A stretch of DNA of 17,666 bases. Origin: DASZHJ01 sp035581425 (GTDB lineage Bacteria > Pseudomonadota > Alphaproteobacteria > ATCC43930 > CGMCC-115725). The notes below the pieces were generated by a model, which was given only the letters and a program-made list of their open reading frames with translations, had not been told where the DNA came from and did not search any database. Shown one piece after another: positions 1-5,464 of the stretch. The translations under genes and the position numbers were made by a program. How positions within the stretch are numbered: the first letter of the stretch is position 1; each line of letters starts with the position of its first letter. The DNA lies in assembly GCA_035581425.1 (NCBI GenBank), contig DATJVP010000053.1:1-17666 (forward strand), read 5' to 3'.

Positions 1-197
1 CCCTCGCGCTCCATCCGCTTGCGCAAGGCCTTGCGATGACGCCGCACGGCCTCCGCCTTCTCGCGCACCCGGCGCTCGGACGGCTTCTCGTAAGAGCGAC
101 GACGCTTCATCTCCCGGAACGTACCCTCGCGCTGCATCTTCTTCTTGAGGACACGTAAAGCGCTGTTCACGTCATTGTCGCGTACGAATACCTGCAT
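1..197 (-). CDS. rpsU: 30S ribosomal protein S21 (3' end cut by the window edge)
   Basis: Reading leftward from the ATG at 195-197, 65 codons are visible before the window ends. They begin MQVFVRDNDV and continue through the conserved KKKMQREG, FREMKRRR and SYEKPSERR blocks to a run of Arg/Lys. This is the S21 family, a small basic protein of the 30S head/platform near the 3' end of 16S rRNA that helps mRNA base-pair during initiation. The family is about 65-75 residues long, so only the last few residues are probably missing. The start is fixed by the conserved MQVFVRDN opening; the Shine-Dalgarno is weak (TAGGA about 12 bases upstream). It lies downstream of rpoH on the same strand, 269 bases away, so it may have its own promoter; none was recognised. 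Identity is secure. Confidence 0.95.
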   Translation of the reverse strand, partial: MQVFVRDNDVNSALRVLKKKMQREGTFREMKRRRSYEKPSERRVREKAEAVRRHRKALRKRMERE

Positions 198-243
198 GAG
201 GATGGTGCGTCCTAGGTTGAGTTCGAACTGTGATGCCCGTCAT

Positions 244-296
244 CCGCGCGGCGGTTCTGAGACCGGTGGGTGCCGAAGCCGCGCGGCGCGAACCGC
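244..296. repeat. Short GC-rich repeats in the rpsU leader
   Basis: The ten-mer CCGCGCGGCG occurs twice as a direct repeat (244-253 and 279-288), and GCGGTT (251-256) is the inverse of AACCGC (291-296). Together they could fold alternative stems in the rpsU 5' leader on the minus strand. In GC-rich DNA such short repeats arise easily, so a regulatory role is only a possibility. Confidence 0.25.
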
Positions 297-364
297 TTCG
301 CTTGCCGGCGCTGCCGCGCCCGCTCGGATCTCGATCGGAAAGGAAGCAAGCATGCGCGTTCGAC

Positions 365-389
365 TAAGACAAAGCTGCGTCGGCAGCTT
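365..389 (-). terminator. Possible intrinsic terminator downstream of rpoH
   Basis: On the minus strand AAGCTGC (389-383) pairs perfectly with GCAGCTT (378-372) around a four-base loop, and the 3' side runs into a short, interrupted T-rich tract (TTTGTCTT). It lies about 78 bases past the rpoH stop and before rpsU. Stem and tract are both short, so it is a moderate candidate only. Confidence 0.35.
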
Positions 390-466
390 CAGGAACGCGC
401 CTCAATTGGAATCATAAACGTCCGGGCGCGAATGGGCAACGGAAATGGAGGCCAATCCCAGCACGC

Positions 467-1513
467 CTATTGCAAAACCAGACCACGGTCAGTAATCGCT
501 GCCTTGATGTTCCGCTGTACCGTTGCATAGGCGCGCTCCTCGATCTGACGAATCCGTTCTCGCGAGACGCCGTAGATCTGTCCGAGCTGCTCCAATGTCT
601 TGGGGGGATCGCTGAGACGGCGCGCTGCGAAGATGCTGCGCTCGCGTTCACCTAGCGTTGCCATGGCGCCGTTTAGCAGGTCGCGGCGCAGGCCGAGTTC
701 CTCGGCTTCCGCGACGACAGCATCGGGTTGCGCCCGCTCGTCCGCGATATGGTCTTGCCATTCCGTCGTGCCGTCCTCGGAGAGGGAGGCGTTAAGCGAG
801 CCGTCGTGCGCCGCGAGCCGGCGGTTCATCGCGACGACATCGGCCTCGGGAACGGCGAGCTCCCGCGCGATGATCCCGAGAGTTTCCGAAGGAAGATCGC
901 CGTCATCGATCGCCTTCAACCGGCCCTTGATCCTGCGCAGACCGAAGAAAAGCTTTTTCTGCGCCGCCGTGGTTCCCATCTTCACCAGCGACCACGAATG
1001 GAGCACGTATTCCTGGAGTGCTGCGCGGATCCACCACATCGCGTAGGTCGCGAGGCGAAAGCCGCGCTCTGGATCGAAGCGCTTCACGGCCCGCAAGAGG
1101 CCGAGGTTCCCCTCGGAAATCAAGTCCGCGAGCGGCAATCCATAGCCGCGATATCCAACCGCCAGCTTCGCAACGAGACGAAGGTGGCTGGTGACGAGCC
1201 GATGCGCGGCTTGCAGGTCGCCGTGCTCGCGCCATCGCTTGGCGAGCATATATTCGCTCTCGGGTTCGAGCATCGGAAATTGGCGGATTTCGGTCAGATA
1301 CCGCGATAGGTCGTTTGCAGACGCGAGACCCGGGACGGGGGCAAGGCGCTGGGGCGGGGTGAGGTCACCGCGGGCCGATGATCTGCTCGCGCGCGGTTGG
1401 GCAATGCCTTTACCGGCCGCGATTGTAGCGTTTCCTCTGGTGCCCTTGGTGCCCAGGCGCGAGGACGCGCGTGTCCTTTTCGCGGGAGCAGATCCGGCCC
1501 TTGCTGAGATCAT
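467..1513 (-). CDS. rpoH: RNA polymerase heat-shock sigma factor RpoH (sigma-32 family); start uncertain
   Basis: The open frame encodes 348 residues. Numbering from the ATG at 1513, residues 68-340 are a complete sigma-32: region 1.2 (LSRYLTEIRQFPMLEPE), region 2 (GNLGLLRAVKRFDPERGFR, then TYAMWWIRAA), the RpoH-box segment QKKLFFGLR (185-193) and a region 4.2 helix-turn-helix ending SRERIRQIEERA. Sigma-32 directs RNA polymerase to heat-shock promoters. The family is usually about 285-300 residues, so the first 60 or so residues, basic and low in complexity, look extra. No ATG, GTG or TTG lies in frame between the ATG at 1513 and Met81 at 1273, which falls inside region 1.2. The 1513 start has a GGAG about ten bases upstream but overlaps infA by 104 bases. 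A non-AUG start within 1300-1400 is the alternative. Product identity is very secure; the start is not. Confidence 0.93.
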   Translation of the reverse strand: MISARAGSAPAKRTRASSRLGTKGTRGNATIAAGKGIAQPRASRSSARGDLTPPQRLAPVPGLASANDLSRYLTEIRQFPMLEPESEYMLAKRWREHGDLQAAHRLVTSHLRLVAKLAVGYRGYGLPLADLISEGNLGLLRAVKRFDPERGFRLATYAMWWIRAALQEYVLHSWSLVKMGTTAAQKKLFFGLRRIKGRLKAIDDGDLPSETLGIIARELAVPEADVVAMNRRLAAHDGSLNASLSEDGTTEWQDHIADERAQPDAVVAEAEELGLRRDLLNGAMATLGERERSIFAARRLSDPPKTLEQLGQIYGVSRERIRQIEERAYATVQRNIKAAITDRGLVLQ

Positions 1514-1691
1514 AGGGCGTCATCTCCATCGTGACCCTGTCACCCTCGAGGATGCGGATGCGGTGCTTTTTCAATCGGCCGGAGCTGTAGGCGAGGGTCT
1601 CGTGCCCATTGTCCAATCGCACGCGAAAGCGCGAATCGGGCAGACGTTCGACCACTGTGCCATCGAGTTCGAGGAGGTCTTCCTTGGCCAT
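1410..1691 (-). CDS. infA: Translation initiation factor IF-1
   Basis: The 93-residue product opens MAKEDLLELDGTVVERLP and carries the S1/OB-fold core FRVRLDNGHE, SGRLKKHRIRILEGDRV and MTPYDLSKGRI that defines IF-1. IF-1 binds the 30S A site during initiation and assists IF-2 and IF-3. The classic factor is about 72 residues; here a basic Arg/Lys/His-rich tail of about 20 residues follows, as in many alpha- and betaproteobacterial IF-1 proteins. The ATG at 1689-1691 has an excellent ribosome binding site, AGGAGG, eight bases upstream. A hairpin with a U-rich tract sits between cspA and this site, so infA transcripts starting upstream must pass it. The last 104 bases overlap the open frame of rpoH in another frame. 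Confidence 0.96.
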   Translation of the reverse strand: MAKEDLLELDGTVVERLPDSRFRVRLDNGHETLAYSSGRLKKHRIRILEGDRVTMEMTPYDLSKGRICSREKDTRVLAPGHQGHQRKRYNRGR

Positions 1692-1710
1692 ACGGGATTC
1701 CTCCTGAGTA

Positions 1711-1740
1711 AAGAGAAACGGGGCAGCCGAAGCTGCCCCG
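1711..1740 (-). terminator. Intrinsic terminator or attenuator between cspA and infA
   Basis: On the minus strand CGGGGCAGC (1740-1732) pairs perfectly over nine bases with GCTGCCCCG (1727-1719), closed by a stable TTCG (UUCG) tetraloop. The stem is followed at once by TTTCTCTTT (1718-1710). It starts six bases after the cspA stop, so it would end cspA transcripts. The T-rich tract is only a few bases from the infA ribosome binding site, leaving no room for an infA promoter between them. infA must therefore rely on read-through, or on a promoter inside cspA that also crosses this hairpin. Confidence 0.8.
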
Positions 1741-1746
1741 TCGAAA

Positions 1747-1953
1747 TCAGGCGGACTTCAGATTGACCGCCGAGGTCCTACCCTGCTGGTCCCGCTCAAG
1801 GTCGAAGCTGACTTTCTGGCTCTCACTGAGCGAGCCTACGCCGGATTGCTCGACCGCGGAAATGTGGACGAAGACATCCTTCGAGCCGTCATCCGGCTGA
1901 ATGAAGCCATAGCCCTTGGTCGGATTGAACCATTTGACTGTACCGATGGACAT
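1747..1953 (-). CDS. cspA: Cold-shock protein, CspA family
   Basis: The 68-residue product MSIGTVKWFNPTKGYGFIQP is a single cold-shock domain with both nucleic-acid-binding motifs: RNP1 KGYGFI (13-18) and RNP2 VFVHIS (27-32). Length matches the family. Such proteins bind single-stranded RNA and DNA, melt RNA secondary structure, and in E. coli some act as transcription antiterminators. The ATG at 1951-1953 is chosen because it gives the conserved MSIGTVKWFN opening and has a strong GGAGGAGGG just upstream. A longer in-frame start at 2007 would add 18 non-conserved residues encoded by a hairpin and is rejected. Terminator-like hairpins flank the gene on both sides. Bacteria often carry several csp paralogues, so the symbol marks the family rather than a proven orthologue, and cold induction is not shown by sequence. 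Confidence 0.95.
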   Translation of the reverse strand: MSIGTVKWFNPTKGYGFIQPDDGSKDVFVHISAVEQSGVGSLSESQKVSFDLERDQQGRTSAVNLKSA

Positions 1954-1971
1954 TGAGTCCCTCCTCCATGC

Positions 1972-2001
1972 AAAAAACGCCACGGCGCAGGTGCACCGTG
2001 G
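1972..2001 (-). terminator. Hairpin plus U6 tract directly upstream of the cspA ribosome binding site
   Basis: On the minus strand CCACGGTGC (2001-1993) pairs with GCGCCGTGG (1988-1980) over nine pairs, one of them G-U, around the loop ACCT. After two bases comes an uninterrupted TTTTTT (1977-1972). This is a strong intrinsic terminator by shape. It lies 165 bases past the upstream methyltransferase stop, far for that gene's own terminator, and only about five bases before the cspA Shine-Dalgarno. It may be an attenuator in the cspA leader. Confidence 0.75.
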
Positions 2002-2027
2002 GGTCAAACTTTGACTTGGATGGGACC

Positions 2028-2067
2028 GGGTCGGGCTCCGTAGAGAGCTGAGTGACGAGGCCGACCC
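2028..2067. repeat. Inverted repeat in the cspA upstream region
   Basis: GGGTCGG (2028-2034) and CCGACCC (2061-2067) are perfect inverse copies separated by 26 bases. If the cspA promoter lies above 2067, this forms a second stem in the cspA leader; otherwise it could be a protein-binding site. No T tract follows on either strand, so it is not a terminator. Confidence 0.35.
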
Positions 2068-2166
2068 AAAAGGATTGACCGGTAAGACATGGGGACGACG
2101 AGACCTCGAATCAAGGGTGTCGTCTCCCGGAACTCGCTTGGGCGCCAGGACGAATTGGCTGCGGTC

Positions 2167-3348
2167 TCAGGCCTCGGCTGGGTCTCCCGGCAATTGGATG
2201 ATCATGCGGTAGCAGTCGAGACTACCGCTCATGAACTCGTAGGCGGCTCCCCAGAGGTACAGCCGGAACCGTCGGTAATTGAATTTGTCGAAGCGGCTGA
2301 TGACGGCGTCCCGATTGTGTTCGAAATTGCGCGCCCATTGCTGAAAAGTCAGAAAATAGCTGTGGCTGTCGTTGAACAACTCCAGGACCCGCAGCGGCGT
2401 TCTCGCCAGCTGGCTAAGAAAATCGTGCAGCACGAGGAAGGAATGGTTGCCGCCATAGATGTATTTCACCATGAATGAGGAGAGCTCGTATTTCTTCGTG
2501 CAGGCGCTGGCGTCAAGGAAGATGAAGCGCCCTGGCTTCAGCATGCTCATGAATTTCTCCAACACCGCTCCGTAATTCGGGAGATGCTCGATCACGCCCA
2601 TGATCACGATGGCGTCGTATTTCCGGTCGGTGTGGTATTCGAGGAGATCCGTGAGAATGAGCTCCCAATCATACCCGAGCTGCTTCGAGCGACCGTTGAG
2701 ATAGTCGACCGAGACTTTGGAGACGCTGATACCCGTGCACCTGATGCCGCGTTGCGACGCGTATTCTAGCCAAGCCCCCCAGCCCGGGCCGATCTCAAGG
2801 ATGTGGTCGCCGGGCCTCAGATGGCAGCTCTCGAAGCAGTAGGCGAATTTTCTGAGGGTCGCGGCGTCGAGCCCCTCATCGTCGCGCTCGTATACGCCCT
2901 GCGTGTAACAGGGCGTCTTCGGATCGAGAAAGCTCAGGAAGAAATCGGGGTCGATATCATAGTGCGCTGTGATAACCCGCCTATTCGTGCGCACTTGCCC
3001 AAACAAAATGGGCTGCAGGAACCGCCATATCGCGGTTAACGGATGCAGATCCTTCAGGTATTTGCGCAGCGCGAAAAGCTGCAGTAGATCGCCGTCGAGG
3101 TCGATGTCGCCGGCGAGGTAAGCGTCGCCGAAGCGGCCTTCGTCGAGACTCAAAAGGGCGCGTAGCGCTTGGTGGTTGTTCAGCGTGACGCGGAAACTCG
3201 GCGCGCCGCTTCCAAAGTGCTGCACGCTCTTGTCAGGCAGCTGCACGTCGAAGGATGTCGGCGATTGCGCGAAACGCCGGGCAAATCTACCGAGTATCGT
3301 TGACCCCGCAGTATCGATTTGCGAGCGCGCCTCTATGCCGTCGCTCAT
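2167..3348 (-). CDS. Cyclopropane-fatty-acyl-phospholipid synthase-like SAM methyltransferase
   Basis: The 393-residue product has the layout of the Cfa/mycolic-acid-methyltransferase family. An N-terminal lipid-binding region contains GRFGDAYLAGDIDLDGDL (71-88). Then come AHYDIDPDFFLSFLD (128-142), TPCYTQGVY with a conserved Cys147, and the SAM-binding motif I ILEIGPGWGAW (183-193). An acidic/His pair E254-H255 sits in GVIEHLPNY. Cfa transfers a methylene from SAM to unsaturated acyl chains of membrane phospholipids. Two of the bicarbonate-binding residues of E. coli Cfa look changed: the His of LLHTIG aligns with Asp279 in FLDAS, and the Tyr of AWYERF with Ala in QWARNF. The chemistry may therefore differ, for example C-methylation without ring closure. 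These alignments were made by eye. The gene follows the UbiG-like gene on the same strand after 419 bases. Its GC is lower than in the recG-mfd region. Confidence 0.85.
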   Translation of the reverse strand: MSDGIEARSQIDTAGSTILGRFARRFAQSPTSFDVQLPDKSVQHFGSGAPSFRVTLNNHQALRALLSLDEGRFGDAYLAGDIDLDGDLLQLFALRKYLKDLHPLTAIWRFLQPILFGQVRTNRRVITAHYDIDPDFFLSFLDPKTPCYTQGVYERDDEGLDAATLRKFAYCFESCHLRPGDHILEIGPGWGAWLEYASQRGIRCTGISVSKVSVDYLNGRSKQLGYDWELILTDLLEYHTDRKYDAIVIMGVIEHLPNYGAVLEKFMSMLKPGRFIFLDASACTKKYELSSFMVKYIYGGNHSFLVLHDFLSQLARTPLRVLELFNDSHSYFLTFQQWARNFEHNRDAVISRFDKFNYRRFRLYLWGAAYEFMSGSLDCYRMIIQLPGDPAEA

Positions 3349-3607
3349 GGCGATTTGGTTCGCCGCCGGAGATGGCGCTTGGCCACTCTATGTTCGACCA
3401 TATTTGCCTCCGACAATCTTTCTTTACCCACTCCCGACAACCCTCCAACCATTTGGCCGCGTCCCCGGATCCGGGCCCAGTGTATGCCTTGAACTTGGCG
3501 AGGCAGATCTGCAGGATTTGCTTGAACGATGGCGCGCCGTCGATCTTCCGCGTCGCCTCAAGCAGCCGCTGATAGCTTCGGGCGTCAGCGCAATCGTTCC
3601 AGCCCGT
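3287..3607 (-). pseudogene. Coding-like open frame without a start codon (possible gene remnant)
   Basis: Minus-strand codons from 3607 to the TAG at 3287-3289 stay open for 106 residues and read like protein, for example NDCADARSYQRLLEATRKI and later FKQILQICLAKFKAY and DAAKWLEGCREWVKK. No ATG, GTG or TTG was found to start it, and a TGA at 3608-3610 closes it upstream. Its last 60 bases overlap the N-terminus of the methyltransferase gene in another frame. It may be the tail of a decayed gene or a chance open frame. I recognise no family. Confidence 0.25.
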
Positions 3608-3767
3608 TCAATGCCACTGAACTCAATGACGCATACGAGTGTTTGTGATTGATGTCAATTCACTGCACAAACATCGGGCGGGAAGTACGGATGGAGCGCG
3701 AAGGGGGATCGTTGCCGGTGCTCTCCCATGCCGAGGCGCTGAATGCGCGCTGAAAATGTGATCGAAT
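3349..3767. other. 419-base intergenic region between the Cfa-like and UbiG-like genes
   Basis: This gap separates two same-strand methyltransferase genes. It holds most of the start-less open frame at 3287-3607 and the inverted repeat at 3640-3673. It should also contain the promoter of the Cfa-like gene, but I could not identify convincing -35/-10 boxes. No RNA gene was recognised. Confidence 0.5.
3640..3673. promoter_or_regulatory. Inverted repeat, possible operator
   Basis: TGTTTGTG (3640-3647) and CACAAACA (3666-3673) are perfect inverse copies 18 bases apart. Inside them lies a smaller palindrome, ATTGA-TG-TCAAT (3648-3659). No T tract follows on either strand, so a protein-binding site is more likely than a terminator. 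The binding protein is unknown. Confidence 0.3.
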
Positions 3768-4490
3768 TCAAGCGGCCGGCGCAACGATCTTCGCCGCATG
3801 TCCCATGTACATAAGTGACAGAATTGGGAGACGGCCGAAGGTGATGTCGAATCGCCGATTTAGGCCCCGCGGCCCAAGACCCGCCATCGGTCCGACGTCA
3901 AACCCCTTACTAAGCAGCATCGCCCGGAGTTCCGACGGCTTGATGAATTTCGCGGGATCGTGTGTTCCGAGCGGGCCGACGCGCAAGACAACCTCGCCAA
4001 GGAAGACAAAGATGAAGGCCGCGAGCTTCGTGCGATTGAGAGTATCGAACAAGATCGCGCCTCTGGGCTTGAGGACGCGACGGATTTCATCGAGCACGCG
4101 ACCGGGATCCGCCACATGTTCGAGGACGTCGACTATCACGACGCAGTCGACCGATCCATCGGGCACGGGCAGAGCTTCGCCGGAGCCAACGCGATAGTCG
4201 ATCACGAGGCCCTCGAGCCTGGCGTGCTCGCGCGCGGCTTCGATCGCGGCGGCCGACGGGTCGACGCCGATGACAGCGGCGCCCCGGCGGGCCAGGGCAT
4301 CGGCCATGAACCCGCCGCCGCAGCCCAGATCCAGGACCGACACGTCCCGCCAGTCCTTGATTATGCCGTCGAAATACTTAAGCCGCGGGGGCACGAGATT
4401 GTGCATCGTCCGCAGCCACCGGTGGCGGCCCGTCCACCATTCCGCGGCGTAGATGCGGTATATCGATTGATCATTTCGCATCGGCCGCAT
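3768..4490 (-). CDS. UbiG-like SAM-dependent O-methyltransferase
   Basis: The 240-residue product is a class I methyltransferase: YAAEWWTGRHRWLRTMHNL (14-32) is the UbiG/Coq3 opening, VLDLGCGGG (52-60) is SAM motif I, D77 in GVDPS follows, then VLEHV (122-126), FDTLNRT (148-154) and GTHDPAKFIKPSEL (175-188). UbiG carries out two O-methylations in ubiquinone synthesis. The C-terminus, with GRLPILSLMYMGHAAKI, departs from the ending I know for UbiG. With other methyltransferases around it, it may be a specialised paralogue rather than the ubiquinone enzyme. The first 20 bases overlap the end of the upstream membrane methyltransferase gene, so the two are probably translationally coupled. ATG at 4490 or 4481 could be the start; neither has a strong ribosome binding site. 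Confidence 0.85.
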   Translation of the reverse strand: MRPMRNDQSIYRIYAAEWWTGRHRWLRTMHNLVPPRLKYFDGIIKDWRDVSVLDLGCGGGFMADALARRGAAVIGVDPSAAAIEAAREHARLEGLVIDYRVGSGEALPVPDGSVDCVVIVDVLEHVADPGRVLDEIRRVLKPRGAILFDTLNRTKLAAFIFVFLGEVVLRVGPLGTHDPAKFIKPSELRAMLLSKGFDVGPMAGLGPRGLNRRFDITFGRLPILSLMYMGHAAKIVAPAA

Positions 4491-5172
4491 CCACAGCTTT
4501 CACAATGCGACCGGCGCGCGGTCTTGGCCACGGTAGCCAGTAGGGAACTCGACGCTGGTAAGCCTCGAATTTCGTGTCGTAGAATCTCTTGAACCTTCGC
4601 TCCTTGAATAGCGGACCGATGACGCAATAACCCGAGAGCGACGTCGCGAGGAGAAGCTGATCGGGCGTCCAGGTCGGCACCGTCCACAGCGTCAGGGCAA
4701 AGGAAACGTAGATCGGCTGCCGACACAGGCGGAAAAGACCTCGCGACGGCATCGGCGGATAAAGTGGCTTTTCACCTCTGCGGACGGCATGCCAGCCGAG
4801 CAGCCCTGTCTGCAGGGCGAAGCCGGCATCGACGATCGACCTCAGGAGCAGCAGCCAAGCGCAAGTGTAAAGGACTGAGAGCAGGACGCGCGGAAGCCCT
4901 TCCGACTGCCACCAGACGACGCCGGTTGGCGACCATAGCGCGAACAGCAGCACGACTTGTAGAGCGGCGATCGTGACGTAGGTCGTCGTCGAGAGATGGT
5001 CGCCGAACCCGGGGGGCGCGAGCCGCTTCAACCATGCGCGCCCGCGCGACGTAAGCAAAAATGAGTGCAGGAGCGGAAACTGCAGGATCAATACCGAGTT
5101 AGCCAGCCAATTCCACGGGTGCTGCAGCGGCCCGAACCCGACGCTCATTCCCGCATACATCGAGAAGATCAT
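4471..5172 (-). CDS. Integral-membrane methyltransferase, MddA/NnrU/ICMT-like; true start probably upstream
   Basis: From the ATG at 5172 the product is 233 residues with several hydrophobic segments. It has the features of the MddA/NnrU branch of the isoprenylcysteine-methyltransferase-like fold: LLHSFLLTSRGRAWLKRL (34-51), STTTYV (61-66), the RxPxY-type SAM-binding site RQPIY (151-155), and the ending KERRFKRFYDTKFEAYQRR (190-208) before VPYWLP. MddA S-methylates methanethiol to dimethyl sulfide; other members methylate lipids or prenyl groups, so the substrate is unknown. The frame stays open upstream to a TAG at 5305-5307 and encodes a further hydrophobic stretch (FAIAIGYGAVCHTAF), which resembles the first membrane helix I expect for this family. 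No ATG, GTG or TTG starts it. The 3' end overlaps the UbiG-like gene by 20 bases. Confidence 0.78.
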   Translation of the reverse strand: MIFSMYAGMSVGFGPLQHPWNWLANSVLILQFPLLHSFLLTSRGRAWLKRLAPPGFGDHLSTTTYVTIAALQVVLLFALWSPTGVVWWQSEGLPRVLLSVLYTCAWLLLLRSIVDAGFALQTGLLGWHAVRRGEKPLYPPMPSRGLFRLCRQPIYVSFALTLWTVPTWTPDQLLLATSLSGYCVIGPLFKERRFKRFYDTKFEAYQRRVPYWLPWPRPRAGRIVKAVDAADAK

Positions 5173-5464
5173 TGCCCCGACGCTGACTACAAATGCGGTA
5201 TGGCAGACCGCTCCATAGCCAATTGCGATCGCGAATCGGCGATGATGTGCGATAGGGCCGTTCCCTTCGGTGGAAATCCGCAGACACTGGCGGAGATTTC
5301 GCGCCTACGCCGCACCCCCAGCTGCGCGAGGCAGTCAGCCTATTCTCCTAAACTAAATCTCGGAGGAAGTCCCGTTTATCCTAGCCACGGCTCAGGCGAT
5401 CACGGGGATTTCCCTGACGCGGGGCGCGACGGCGGCGACCCGCACGAAACGCATCCCCTGGCCC
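5173..5464. other. 292-base region between the unrecognised protein and the membrane methyltransferase
   Basis: Positions 5173-5304 remain in frame with the membrane methyltransferase (minus strand) and probably encode its missing N-terminus. An ATC codon at 5251-5253 has GAAGGG about nine bases upstream on the minus strand. The rest (5305-5464) should carry the methyltransferase promoter and the 3' region of the unrecognised gene. No clear promoter boxes or terminator were found. A plus-strand frame to 5478 is open but lacks a ribosome binding site. Confidence 0.4.

Noticed and set aside
145..530. Two plus-strand frames between rpsU and rpoH
   Set aside because: Arg/Ala/Cys-rich readings without homology; they overlap the ends of rpsU and rpoH antisense and have no convincing start site.
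2002..2007. TTGACC on the minus strand as a -35 box for cspA
   Set aside because: The position 17 bases on is CGTGGC, with no AT-rich -10 box, and the site runs into the terminator hairpin.
2089..2478. A plus-strand frame from ATG 2089
   Set aside because: It is mostly antisense to the Cfa-like gene, and the nearest AGGA is too far from the ATG.
3176..3652. A 158-codon plus-strand frame starting inside the Cfa-like gene
   Set aside because: No ribosome binding site, antisense start, and composition unlike protein; the minus-strand reading is more protein-like.
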